A DNA stretch of 64,000 nucleotides. It comes from Closterium sp. NIES-65. Taxonomy: Eukaryota; Streptophyta; Zygnematophyceae; Desmidiales; Closteriaceae. The notes under the pieces were generated by a model. It ran no database searches. It saw only the letters and a list, made by a program, of their open reading frames with translations, and was not told the DNA's origin. Of this stretch, positions 9,320-21,200 are shown in pieces. The stretch's first letter is position 1; the number at the start of each line of letters is the position of its first letter. The position numbers and the translations under genes were made by a program. The DNA lies in assembly GCA_948144175.1 (NCBI GenBank), contig CANXME010000540.1:28340-92339 (forward strand), read 5' to 3'.

Positions 9320-11316
9320 TCAGAGGAGAGTCTCGTGAGACAGGAGGCGACACGAGCAGGGGGCAGACTCAGGACCAGACCTGGACGCTGCAGCAAACAC
9401 CTGACCCGACGCAGCTACCTGACCAGACGCAGTGACTGGAGGAGACACAGTGGTCAGTGTGTACAGGCTCGACCCCGGCCGACGTGTAAACGTGGCCAGG
9501 TGTCGGCCTGTCCGAGCGTCCGTGCAGTGGGTCACCCGCTGACTCGCAGGAGTGAACTGGTGAACCCCCGTATCCTGCAGGTCAGCACCACTCACCAAGT
9601 TCGTAGAGAATGAGGGGAGGTAAAGACCAGACAAGGTGCCAGAGGGGGCAGCCGGACACGGGAGGACAGTGGAGAAGTGAGAGAGGACAGGACCCCCAGA
9701 GGGGTCTGCCAAGGAGACTGCAACTGGCCGACCAAGCGGCGTGAGTGTGGTGCGGTCTCAAAAGAAGGAGCAAGAAGCCCCTGAGTCAAGTGTGAAGGTG
9801 AGGTAGGCCGAAGCCGACGTGGTACCTGAGAGCGCAGACTCACCAGCGCCTGAGGGCGCGGACGCACTGGCACCTAGAGCAGCAGCCTCACCAGTACCTA
9901 CAGCAGCAGTACCAATGCCCGGGTCGGGCGGGAAACACCGGTAACAGTCACCCTCATCACTAATAGTCACAGCATACATGGCAGCAAGGATAGCATCAAA
10001 GTCAAGATCAAAGATAGCTACGCCTGCCCTAGACAGCTCTCCCCAGCGGGGGATCTCACTAGCCTCCGGGAACTGCTGACGCCAAGCGTCCGTCAGGCGG
10101 CCAAAGCAGCGCTGGGTGGGGTGAGCACCCCCACACTGCTCACCCGCGCGGTCGCCGGAGCGAAGGACGTAGGTGCACGGGCCAAAAACCCCACCACGCT
10201 GACGCTGCGTGTACCACTCACGGAGCTGCTGAGGAGGGGGGATGTCGCGCGAACGCTGCTGCTGCTGCTGCTGCTGGCGCTGACCACTCCCGGAGCCGCT
10301 CCGCTGAGAAGCACCACCCCGACCAGCTCCACCTCCTCCACCACCGCCGCCTCCACCTCCGCCGCCACCGCCGCCTCCGCTCCCACCGCTACCGCCACCG
10401 CCGCCTCCGCCTCAGCCGCTGCCACCGCCACCTCCACCCCCGCCACCACTCCCACCGCCACCCCCACTCCCCCCGCCGCCCCCACCGCCACCTCCACCAC
10501 CCCCGCTAGCCCCACCCGCGCCCTTGCCCCCTTTGCCCTTGCCAGAGCGGCGTCTCCCGCTAGGGGCAGACGCCGCACCGACCGACTCAAGACCAACGAG
10601 GTCGCCCGCAGCAGCAGAGGCGACAGAGGGCAACAGGGGGGAAGGGGAACACCCCTCAAAGATGGGGGTGCGAGGGTCACCACGAGAGGCTCCTACAGCG
10701 ACTATGCTCTTCTCCGCCGCTAGGAGGGCCTTCTCTAGGAGGTCAACAGTGAGAGTGGTGGGACAGACTGAGAGGAAGTGGTCCCTGACTACACGAAGGG
10801 AGTCAGGGAGGCGGGTGACTATATAATAGAGAGTGATGTACATGGGGGGGGGGGGGTCTTGGCGCAGAACTCAGCAGGAAGCGCGGCGCGGTAGCGAGTG
10901 TCACTAGTGCGGAGGTGCGTAATGAGGTCAGCGACTGTGGGAAAGGCAGCAAGGTCAGGAAAGAGGTAAGGTAGCATGAGGCGGCTCAGTGCAGCGGTGG
11001 CAGGGGAGGAGTAGCGTGCAACGACAGCGTCGTACAAGGTCTGAGCACTCTTGTACTGACTAAAGTGCGCGCGCTCAGTGGTAGGCAGGTGGCGACGCAC
11101 AGCGAGACGTGCAGCAGCATCGCGAGTGGCCCATTGGGAGCGAACAGTGGCGTCGGCATCGGCAGCAGGGGCAGGGGAAGCACCAGAGGTGAGGTCAAAG
11201 AGGGAAAGACCGTCTGCCCTATCGCACTGTAGGAAAAGCTGCAGGTCATCCACCCAAACCTCAAAGTCAATGGCTCGACCCTCAGCGTCAAAAGCGAGAA
11301 CACTGGGGGTAGCCAT
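9320..11316 (-). pseudogene. Copia-B Gag and protease, broken by stops and a homopolymer frameshift
   Basis: Gag starts at 11316 (MATPSVLAFDAEGRAIDF) and is open to about 10850. A run of about ten G on the plus strand (10844-10853) then shifts the frame relative to the related Copia-D copy. The next part continues in the Pol frame but has stops at 10412 (within the glycine tract), 9758 (just after the protease motif DSGAS) and 9320. The middle of Gag is a long polyglycine/serine tract (10340-10540) followed by a divergent zinc-binding pattern. The lesions mean no intact Gag-protease can be made. Confidence 0.82.
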
Positions 11317-11478
11317 GACAACAGTGGACTAGCAGTACCAACTGTAGGACAGGGGCAGTGCAGGGACAGAAGCGCTGCTCTCACCAGGCAGGGCGGGTCG
11401 GGCAGCTCAGCGGTACAGCAGCACGGCAACACGGCTGCTCGGACGGCACTGCAGCAACTGCGGCTCCGTGGCACCAGC

Positions 11479-12420
11479 GGCTCGGCTCCTCAGGCGGCTC
11501 GGGCGGCTCAGGCGGCTCGGGTGGCTCGGGCGGCTCGGGCGGCTCGGGCGGCTCGTGCTGGTCGGGCGGCTCGGGCGGCTCAGGAGAGTCGGGCGGCTTG
11601 GGCGGCTCGGGCAGCTCGGGCAGGTCAGGCGGCTCGGGCGGCGCGGGCGGTGTAGGGCGGCAGGGCCGCTGGTGCAAGGGGCGGCTGGGCCACTGAGAAG
11701 GGCGGCGAGGCCGCTGCGGAAGGGCGGCGGGGCCGCTGAGTAGGGCGGCGGGGCCGCTGAGTAGGGCGGCGGGGCCGCTGAGGAGAAGGGCGGCAGGGCC
11801 GCTGAGTAGGGCGGCGGGGCCGCTGAGGAGAAGGGCGGCGGGGCCGCTGAGGAGAAGGGCGGCGGGGCCGCTGAGTAGGGCGGCGGGGCCGCTGAGGAGA
11901 AGGGCGGCGGGGCCGCTGAGTAGGGCGGCGGGGCCGCTGAGGAGGAGGGCGGCGGGGCCGCTGAGCAGGGCGGCGGGGCCGCGGAGGAGAAGGGCGGCGG
12001 GGCCGTTGAGTAGGGCGGCGGGGCCGCTGAGGAGAAGGGCGGCGGGGCCGCTGAGTAGGGCGGCGGGGCCGCTGAGGAGAAGGGCGGCGGGGCCGCTGAG
12101 TAGGGCGGCGGGGCCGCTGAGGAGAAGGGCGGCGGGGCCGCTGAGTAGGGCGGCGGGGCCGCTGAGTAGGGCGGCGGGGCCGCTGAGGAGAAGGGCGGCA
12201 GGGCCGCTGAGTAGGGCGGCGGGGCCGCTGAGGAGAAGGGGGGCGGGGCCGCTAAGTAGGGGCGGGGCCGCAGCGACGGGCGGCGAGGCCGCGGAGACGG
12301 GCGGCGGGGCCGCGATGCGGGGTGACGGGGCCGCTGTGACGGGCGGCGGGGCCGCACTAAAGGGCGGCGGGGCCGAAACGAAGGGCCGCGGGGCCGCTAG
12401 GGGAAGGGGCCGCTAGGGCG
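11479..12420 (-). repeat. GC-rich minisatellite in the Copia-B 5' leader
   Basis: Between the primer-binding site and the Gag start lies about 940 bp of tandem repeats: short CGGCTCGGG units (11490-11650), then units built on GGGCGGCGGGGCCGCTGAG with AGTA or GAGAA variants (11700-12260), then degenerate units. The repeats create long Pro/Ala or Gly/Arg frames on both strands that I regard as artefacts. Related arrays with different units occupy the same place in Copia-D and Copia-E. Confidence 0.88.
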
Positions 12421-12572
12421 TAGGGGGCCGCGAGGGCGGCTCGGCGAGGTGAGAGCCCGGAGCGCGACTCGGGCGGAGCGCGCTTCGGGCAGGAGAGAAT
12501 TTTTTTTTTTTTTTGAAACTCGATGTGGTGGGCCCTAGGCACAGTTCCCAAGGGGGAACCTGCTCGATACCA

Positions 12573-12694
12573 TGAGAAAAGTACAACGAGAATGAGATGA
12601 CTAAGGAATGGAAGTGATACAAATATGCAACCCTAGAAATGTGTACCCCATATGGGCTACCCCACTATAGCCTACACAATATTATAATTTGACA
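12573..12694 (-). repeat. 5' LTR of Copia-B
   Basis: 122 bp copy of 5066-5187, followed inside by the tRNA-iMet-type primer site and outside by TCAGC. Confidence 0.93.
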
Positions 12695-12699
12695 TCAGC

Positions 12700-14867
12700 C
12701 ACGAACACAAGGCGTGGATCATCCTGGATCTCCTAAGCCAGAAAATCAAGAATGCGCACGATGTCATCTTCTACGAGCGACTGTTTCTGCAACAATTTTG
12801 TGACGACGAGCAGACGAATGCAAACCGCGTCTACGCCAACGAGGGCCACAGCTACGCTTCACCTGAGGACGAAGCAACAGCGGCAATTCTGGAGCAGGAT
12901 CCCAGAGCCGAGTTCACAAGGGGCGATCGCCGCGACGACGACGACGATGATTCAGGTGAAGGAGGAACAGGCGCAACAGGAGGAGGCGCAGCAGGAGGAA
13001 GCAAAACCGGCGGAGACACAGCACCGCCAGCACCGCCTGAACCAGAAAGCGATGATGACGACGTGGAGGAAGTCGTCACTCAACATCACCACGACAGCAC
13101 TGTCACCGGTCTCCAGCTACTTGGACTACACGCTGCCATCTCCACTGCTCCGCGCATCATCGAACCTAAGAACCCATGGCAAGCTCTCACAGGCCCACGT
13201 AGTCCCTCTATGGGATCAAACAGGCACCGAGACTCTGGCAGCAGTACCTGCACAACATACTGCTTGAAATCGGGTTCAAGTAGCTGCCTCACGATCCTGG
13301 AATGTATCGCCGCGATTTCCGCGGCGAATACATCCTCCTCACGGTCTACGTCGACGACCTTCTCTACACAGGCTCAAGCAACGAACTGCTCGAGCAATTT
13401 GAGAGAAGCCTCGCAGGGAAGCAGTTTCTCGGACTCAACATCACCTACTCGCCGGAAGCCATTCATCTCTCAGCAGCGAAGTATGCGGAGGAGCTTAGCA
13501 AGCGCTTCAACATTGCGCCTGCACCACTCTCCACCCCTTACCACACTCCAGGAACCAACCACAAGCCTGACAACAAAGCCCTGTCCCCTGCTGGGCTTCA
13601 CACTTACCAGCAGCTGTTGGGATGCCTGCTATTCGCATCTGTTACCTGCAGGCCCGACCTCTCCTACATTGCGAGCCAGTTGGCTCAGTACTCACGCAAA
13701 CCAACGGTTGAGAATCTCTCAGATCTTCAGCGAGCCCTTCAATTCTTCATCTCCACGCCCAGTGTCGGGCTCAATTATTCCACCATCCCAACCACATCCT
13801 TCAGCCTCGTCGGCTACGTGGATGCCGATCACGCCGCTGACCCTGACAATCGACGGTCCAGGACAGGGTTCCTCTTCCGCCTCGAGCCCAGCGGCCCCAT
13901 CTCCTAGAACTCTCAGAAGCAGGAGTTGGTTGCCCTGTCATCGGCGGAAGCTGAATTTATCGCAGCAACAGCAGCTGTTCGCGAAGGTCTCTACCTTCAG
14001 GAACTGCTGCAGGAAGCAAAAATTCCGGCCTCAACGAACTTTCGCCTGCACTGCGACAATCAGAGCGCGATCAGGATCGCGAACAAACCTGGTTTCGTCA
14101 ACCGCACCAAGCACATCGCACTGCGGTACTTCTTCGTCAAGGACGAAGTTGACAAAGGCAAAGTTGACCTGAATACCCGTAAACTCCCGGACAAAACACC
14201 CCCCCATAATTGTACACCCCCGGGTAGCTTGTGCGGGGTGGGTGTTATGATAGACCTCGTTTCTACTATACCCCCCTTTTTGGCTGATTTTTTATATCAC
14301 CCCCCTTTTCTTACGGATTCATTATTACGGTATAGTCGTTAACGAGTAGCTGCAATACGGAAGAATATCGTGTGAATTTCTCCCTCAATGAAATTTCGCG
14401 GTACATTCAAAGGCAATCTGCCGAGATTTGCCCCCTCCCACTATTTCTCTGATGCCACGTGCAGGTGAATCTTCCGTTGCAAGTGGCAAGAGAGGTGTCA
14501 CATGGCATTTTCGTGAGGGCGATGAAGTTCGAGGCCGAAACTGACATTCGCGCCTCAGGCAGTGATGCTAAAACGACCAGCAAAACACCCACATTGACTA
14601 ATTAAAAAAACACTAACACTAAAATATGCCATATGTAAAGACCCGGGTATTATGTATTTTTTTCCTATGAGGAGACCCCCCCCCATTTTTTCCCTGTATT
14701 TTTAGCTATACCCTAGGGTGTTATGTCCGGGAGAATACGGTACTGCCCAACGGGTGACATGGCAGCAGACTTCCTCACGAAGAGATTGCCGCGTCAGCAG
14801 TACCAGCACTACTCCGAACTCAGCGGGGTAGTCAAGCGGGTCAATGCTCGCTACGGCCAGGAGTGAA
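12700..14867 (+). pseudogene. Copia-A Pol, second part: reverse transcriptase and RNase H remnants
   Basis: The Pol frame resumes after Copia-B (HEHKAWIILDLL at 12700) and gives an acidic linker up to about 13140. The reverse transcriptase is truncated: the first catalytic region is missing, and the text resumes at an SLYGIKQAPRLW-like motif near 13205. YVDDLLYTG at about 13340 is the catalytic site. A TAG at 13905-13907 replaces the Trp before the RNase H block, which runs SSAEAEFIAATAAV, LHCDNQSAIRIANKP and TKHIALRYF. The MITE-like insertion at 14178-14740 cuts the last domain, and DMAADFLTKRLP at about 14757 is its continuation. The frame ends at TGA before the polypurine tract. Confidence 0.82.
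14178..14740. mobile_element. MITE-like insertion with about 25-bp inverted ends
   Basis: The segment begins CCGTAAACTCCCGGACAAAA and its other end, read on the minus strand, begins CCGTATTCTCCCGGACATAA, so about 25 bp pair with three mismatches. TAC stands on both sides (14175-14177 and 14741-14743), a probable 3-bp target duplication. It interrupts the RNase H domain of Copia-A and carries no coding region. The superfamily is not clear from ends or target size. Confidence 0.7.
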
Positions 14868-14873
14868 GGGGGG

Positions 14874-15320
14874 TGTTACGAATAGTGGTTAATGAAAAAC
14901 TCTGTTGCGCACTCCTCACCGTAGCAAAGCCGAAGCACGCATTATTGAGAGTGAAGACGAAAAGGCAGAAGAAAGGCGAAGGGACAGACGGTTACGAGGA
15001 GCATCTGGACCGTCGGGCAGACAGCATCAGGCAGCAGCAGTGGCGAGGATTCTGCCCGAACAGTTACGTAACCACTTGGAGTCGCACGGTTGGATTTCGC
15101 TGCAATAAGGGAATGTACCCCTTAGAGTACATGGCTAGTTAGGTCGTTTCGAATTCCCTTGTACTCATATTTATACGGTATTCCTTGTACTGCACGTTTT
15201 TATTATCTCAAGCATTTACATTCACTCTGCTATTGAGGTCAAGGGCCCACCACCGCTAGACTAGAGTTGTGCAAACCTTCCTGAGGTGATCCTAGTTACG
15301 ATCACTTTCTGATTTCAACA
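14874..15320 (+). repeat. 3' LTR of Copia-A
   Basis: 447 bp from TGTTACG to TTTCAACA, preceded by the polypurine tract and followed by the target duplication CAAGT (15321-15325). Confidence 0.9.
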
Positions 15321-15410
15321 CAAGTAGGTTAGACTAAACTAGCCCTCTTTGCCATGTTGTTAAGATATTATTTTACTCATCACTGATGGATAAAGCAGAT
15401 CCATGATGTA

Positions 15411-15812
15411 CTGCACCCCATCATCAGGCAGAGTGCCAACTACGAAAAGCCACCCGTTGCTAACCGTAGAACTTGTTCATGAACTCCACCAAGCTCAGCC
15501 TGAAAGCGTGCAGGACGGGCCAACTGACTCAACCCTCCTAATCCCCCGACTCCTAATCCTCCTCATCAGGCAGAGAGGCGAATGCAAGGGCTCAAACTTG
15601 TACCCATCTCCAACACAAAACTTCATCCAATGCAGCCTGAGCGCATGCAGGACGGGTTGACTGTTTCAACCCTTCTCCTAATCCCCCGACTCCTAGTCCT
15701 CATCACGAAGAGAGGCAAACACAAAAGGCACAAACTGGTACCCATCGCCGACATAGAACTTGTCCATAAACTCCACCCAGTGCAGCCCGAGCACACACAG
15801 ACCAGACTGACT
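15411..15812 (-). repeat. Three extra tandem copies of the end of VHA-a exon 18
   Basis: Downstream of the VHA-a stop the 3' part of the last exon recurs at about 15685-15800, 15548-15653 and 15411-15516, increasingly diverged. Each contains recognisable pieces of the coding sequence for [20 protein letters not shown] and of the bases around the stop codon. They would lie in the 3' untranslated region or beyond it. A fifth, very short match lies at about 708-734 on the far side of Copia-A. Confidence 0.8.
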
Positions 15813-15839
15813 GCCTCGCCCCTACTAATCGCCCAACTC

Positions 15840-17976
15840 CTAGTCCTCCTCATCAGGCAGAGAGGCAAACGCAAAGGGCACAAACTGGTAGCCATCGCCG
15901 ACATAGAACTTGTTCATGAACTCCACCCAGTGCAGCCTGAGCGCGTGCAGGAAAGCACTGAGTGTCTCCATGAGCAGCAGCACACCCACTGTGGCTGCTG
16001 CAAAGACCAATGAACCAATCAGAATGGCCAACACGTTGCCAGAGCTGCAAGGAGAACATGAGATGCCGTGTTGGAGACGATGGGAAGATGGGCGAAGGGG
16101 GGTAGAGAGGGGTTGGAGGCGAAGCGGAGAGTGGGGAGGAAGGGGGGGATGGGGGCGGGGGGAGGAAAGGAGGGGGGCTGAGGCTAATAGAGTACAAGGA
16201 CAGGGAAAGATCCCATCGGAGGGACAAAAAATCAAGGAAGGCTGAGGCAGATCGATCATAAATGCAGGCCCATGTGACGTGCATGTATGTGAAGAAAATG
16301 GAAACAAGGCAGTGAGCACACACCCATTTTAGGACAACTAGCGATGGGATGGACGGCGATCACGGGACGGCACCGATGGGACAATAGAGAGGGGCGGCTC
16401 AAGAGGGAGAGGCAGCAACGCATATGCTATAACGTACGCGAGGGCGGGTTCCAAAACTCGCTCGTAGAAGACCGCTGAGAGCTGCGCGTGCGCCAGGCTG
16501 CAGACAGAGGCCAGAGCGCGAGTGGGAACAGAGATCCTGAGCTTATGAGAGCAATTCATTACATGAGGCGGATCAACCCGAAACTTGCTTGCCCGTGCAT
16601 GCCCGTGCTGTGTAGGAGAGAACAATTTTAATACAGTGATTCGGAAGGATCGAACCAAGACTATTAGAAGATGGCTGAAAGCGTAGGGTGTGCAGGAGAG
16701 CAGACATGAGGGCGAGTGGGGGCAGGTACGGGATGGGGAAGGCGAGTGTGCTCTTGATGTCACGCGCACGACATGCACTGCCAATGCCACGATAAGACGA
16801 TTCACCTGAGACAATTCTTCCGACCCGATAAAACCCAAATCCACACAAAACAAATGATTTAAGAAGGTTCACCTGAGCGCCCAGAGACGCAGGTAGGATG
16901 CAGTGTTGGAGACAGCCCCAAGCACAAACTCGATGCAGTGAATCATCTGATGCACCATCACCTCCCCAAACTCAAACTCCTCCTCGCCCTCTCCCTCCTC
17001 CCCGTTCGCCCCCGCCTCGCCCTCGCTGCCTGGCAGCGCGTGGTATGTGCGCCCCGCCATCTTCTGGCAGGGGGATTGGGTGGGGGAGGCGGAGAGGGAG
17101 GGGGAGGGGGAGGGGGAGGGGGAGCGGGAGGGGGAGGGGGGGGAGGAGGAGGAAGGGGAGGGGGAAAGGGAGGGAGAGCGGGAGGGGGAGAGGGAGGGGG
17201 AGAAAGGGTGAACAGAGGGTGTTTAGGTGCACCCTGTCATCTTCTGGGGGGGGAAGTGGCTGAACGCATGTTATGGGCTGCACTGCAGACATTGATGGAG
17301 TTGGACACATTGACGAGTGGTGCTGGTATGGTTGACAACAAATCCACCATCAAAACCGTGTTGGCTGGGTGAAAAACAAGCGTGCGAGAACGTAATTGGA
17401 AGCAGGGTATTGCTGGCGGGCAAGCGCAGTGTGTGTGTGCCTCACGGTATGAGGCAAGCGGGGAGGGGGAGGGAGGGGTGGTGGTGGGTTGGGGTGGAAA
17501 GGGGGGGAGGTGTAGGACGATGGGGATAGGGCGACAAGTTACCCCCATGTGTTGCTCTCTTCCCTCACCCCACCGATCTCTCTTTTCCCTCACCCCATCG
17601 CTCTCTTTCCTCACCCCATCCCTCTCTTCCCTCACCCCATCGCTCCCTCACCCGCATTCCTCTCTCCCCTTCCCCCTTCCCCCTCCCCCCCTGCTCCCCC
17701 CCCCCCCCCGCCCAATCCCCAACGCTCTCTTCCTTGAATCGGCCCCATGCGCCTCGCGCTTTCGCTCGGCCCTCACCTGGATGTGCTGCGCGCGGAGGAT
17801 GAGGGGCTTGGGCAGCAGCATCCACGGCACCGCAATGAGCGCGATGAAGAGCAGCACAATCTGCCACACACGCATACACACACACACACACACACGCACA
17901 CACGCACACACGCACGCACGCACGCGCACACGCGCGCGCGCGCACGCGCACGCACACGCACACGCACACAGACACA

Positions 17977-18046
<70 letters not shown>

Positions 18047-18145
18047 GCACGCACGCACACACGCACACGCACGCACACACGCACACACGCACACACGCAC
18101 ACACTCACACACTCACACACTCACACACTCACACACACACGCACG

Positions 18146-18200
<55 letters not shown>

Positions 18201-21200
18201 CAACACACATGCATGCACGTCACGCCACCCATGTATGCACACACGCATGCATGCGAAATGCACACACAAGGCAGGGGGGGCGATTGGACCCAACACAAAA
18301 ATTTTAAAGCCATGGGAAGGCCAGGGAGCATGTGCACACTTGCCTGACCTGCACTCTCACACCAGCCACATGTCCCATTCATGCCATTTGGCCGTGCTCA
18401 CAGAATCACATGCCTTCATTCACTCACACCTACCCTCTCTCACATTATCACATACTCTCACTCACTCACACTACATGCCCCTCACTCTCCACCAGACACT
18501 TGCTCTCGCCTTCACAATACTTCAGCTCAGCAGGCTCTCACCCTACAGGTCCGCCTGGGAGCTTTGAGACGTCTCAAAACTTTGAAGACGTCTCAAAACT
18601 TTGGAGACGTCTCAAAACTCTCCACCAGACACTGCCTCTGGCCTTCACAATAGTTCAACACAGCAGGCTCTCACCCTACAGGTCCGCCTGGGAGATGCAA
18701 TGTCCTCCCTTGCATTCATTCTGACCGCCTCAGCGCACTTGCCCTGCTTTGCACTCTCCTGCACTTAACCCCTTTGGCTCAAAAGCACTGCTCTGGGCTA
18801 ATCTACATTCCATCGATCCATCTATCCTCTCACCTGCACGGTGCTGGCCTCACCTGAACAGTGCCCTGGCCGTAGAACAGCTCGTTATCCCCAAGCGGCT
18901 CGACGGGGTTGAGGAACATGTAGATCATGACGTGGTACAGGTCCGCCTGGGAGCCCGTGACCCACTTGAGGATGATGAGCATGGAGAGGTAGCCGAAGAG
19001 TGAGCCCAGGAAGAGCATCTGCGGGATGAACTCGTACCTGCGAGGAAGGTGGGGTGGAGGGGAAGGGAAGGGGGGGACGAGGAACGAAGAAGTTGGGGAA
19101 GGGGAGGAAAAAGGGTGAGAGAACAGGGGTGGTTTGTGAGGAAACACAGACAGTGCATGAGCATGGACAGGTAGCCGAAGAGCGAGCCCAGGAAGAGCAT
19201 CTGCGGGATGAACTCGTACCTGCGGGGGGAGAAGAAGAGGGGGGAGGGGGAGGGGAGGGAGGATGGAAGGAGGGGGGGGGGGGGAGGGGGGGTGCAGTGG
19301 AAAAGGGCGAGAGACTGGAGTGAGATAACTGAAATGGCAGATGAGCATTGACAGGAAGCCAAAGAGCGAGCCCAGGAAGAGCATCTGGGGGTTGAACTCG
19401 TACCTGCGGGGGGGAGGAGAGTGGGTGGAGGAGGGAGGGAGAGGGTGAGGGAGGAGGGAAGGGAGAAGGGCGAGAGCATGGGGAGCTGTGGGAGGCACCT
19501 CAGTCAGCACATGAGCAGTGAGAGGTAGCTGACGAGTGAAATGTTTCAAAGCATGGAAAATGTGGAGAGATGATTCACCTTGGTGTGCCGACCGAAAGCT
19601 ATTCATATTCACTAAAAGCCGCTGCTAATACCAGCCGCATACCGCTAACTTCAACGCCGTGCCCCTAGAACCAATCAAATGGTACTGGCACTGACCAGAT
19701 GTTGAGGGGCTTCTTGAAAAACTGGGCGTTGAAGAAGGAGAGGATGATGCCGGCAAACATCTGGGTGACGCCGAGGATGATGCTCATCTTCATCTTGAGA
19801 GAGTTGAGGAACGGTAGCTCCGTGCGCGACCCCTTCCACGCCGGGTCCACCCCAAACAGGTACGTCGGCCCGTCCTTAACCAGCCCTGCCGTGCCCGAGT
19901 CACTGAGAAGGGGATTGGGCAGGTGAGGGGAACCAGAGATTTCAAAGATGTGAGGATCGGCAGGTGGGGCGGGACCCCTTCCATTCGGGATCGCAAAAAG
20001 CGGTAAGTCGCTCCGTCCTTCTCACAATGATGCAGGCACAGATACAAGAACAGATTATGCAGGCACTGAACGCGAGGCATGAGCCCAAGAGGAAGAGAGA
20101 TAAGGGAGGGAAGGAAGAGACGAGGGGGAATAGAGGTAAGGGAGAGAAGTGAGGGAAGGGAGGGAAGAGAGCAGAGGAGAGGGAGTGGAGGGAAGAAAGG
20201 GAGACTATGGAATGTATGGAAGGGGAATGGGCGGGGGAAAATCGACGGGAAGGGAGAAGAGACGGGGGGCTTGGGGAATCAACTGGCAGACAGGCGTAGG
20301 GCGGTGGTAGGGCGGGTAGGGAAGGAATGGAGCTGGGGAAGGAATGAAGGCGAAGCGAGGGAACGGAGGGGCAGAGAGAGCAGGAGCACTGACTGGCAGT
20401 CGGGCGTGCGGCAGTGGTAGGCGGTGCCGCCAAAGAGGGAGAAGTCAAAGGCGAGGGAGAAGAACTCGTTGTAGATGAAGCCGGTGTAGATGGAGAAGAT
20501 GGACATGAGCAGAATCACGTAGCGCCCACCAAACGCCATCTCCGTTATGTCGTCCAGCTTCTGCATGGGGGGAGGTGGGCAGGAAGTGCACAGGGGGCGG
20601 GTAGGGGGGATGCAATGGCACAGAATGAGACAGAATGACATAGGGCCCTCCGTACGCCATCTCCGTTTTGTCGCAGGCAGTGGCACAGGAGGCGAGTGGG
20701 GGAGGGGGGGGGTGGAGATGCAGTGGCAAAGGCGAGGGAGAAGAACTCGTTGTAGATGAAGCCAGTGTAGATGGAGAAGATGGACATGAGCAGAATCACG
20801 TAGCGCCCTCCAAACGCCATCTCTGTGATGTCGTCCAGCTTCTGTAAGAGGGCCAGGCAGGGGGGTAGGCAGTGGCACAGGGGGCGGGTGTGGGGGCAGG
20901 CAGTGGCACAGGAGGCAGGCACAGGAGGCGGGCGGGTGGGGATGAAGCCGGTGTAGATGGAGAAGTTGGACATGATCAGGATCGCGTAGCGGCCCCCGAA
21001 CGCCATCTCTGTGATGTCGTCCAGCTTCTGTAAGAGGACAAGAAAACAAGCAGTGCACAGGAAGGTGGGGGGTGAAGAAAGTGGTTCGGTGAACTTAGGG
21101 CACGATAGGAAGAAGAAATCTCCTTAGCAAGAAAATGGTACAAGTCTTAAAAACTAGAGCAAGGTCCTTGTCAAGGATGATTCCTAGTGAAGTGGGAAGC

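Larger units (their letters stand above)
5066..12694 (-). mobile_element. Copia-B: Ty1/copia element nested in Copia-A
   Basis: Terminal repeats of 122 bp (5066-5187 and 12573-12694) begin TGAGAAAAGTA and end TTTGACA. The target duplication TCAGC lies at 5061-5065 and 12695-12699, and removing the element restores the Copia-A Pol frame. A G-rich polypurine tract adjoins the left LTR. The primer site TGGTATCGAGCAGG (minus strand, 12559-12572) adjoins the right LTR and matches initiator tRNA-Met. I see only one mismatch between the LTRs, so insertion is recent. Gag has a frameshift and stops, while the main Pol frame is open. Confidence 0.95.
735..15320 (+). mobile_element. Copia-A: old Ty1/copia element, host of Copia-B and a MITE
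   Basis: Two long terminal repeats (735 to about 1168, and 14874-15320) start with TGTTACGAATAG and run in the same direction. The 5-bp target duplication CAAGT is visible at 730-734 and 15321-15325. A purine tract (GAGTGAAGGGGGG) precedes the right LTR. Domain order on the plus strand is Gag, protease, integrase, reverse transcriptase, RNase H, which is the copia order. Without Copia-B and the MITE-like insertion the element is about 6.4 kb. The LTRs differ at many sites, so this is one of the older insertions here. Gag is frameshifted, pol has several stops, and the first part of the reverse transcriptase is missing. Confidence 0.93.

Noticed and set aside
8492..9613. Plus-strand open frame of 373 codons
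   Set aside because: It is antisense to the conserved Copia-B integrase and has no recognisable domain. The high GC content makes long antisense frames common.
11407..12357. Long Pro/Ala-rich open frame resembling an extensin or pherophorin
   Set aside because: It is the translation of the GC-rich minisatellite in the Copia-B leader. There is no splice structure, signal peptide or non-repetitive part.
16338..16853. Minus-strand frame as a separate gene
   Set aside because: It contains VHA-a exon 17 (16438-16497) flanked by intron sequence read in frame by chance.
17747..18307. Thr-His and Cys-Val rich open frames on both strands
   Set aside because: They are readings of the CA microsatellite in VHA-a intron 14.
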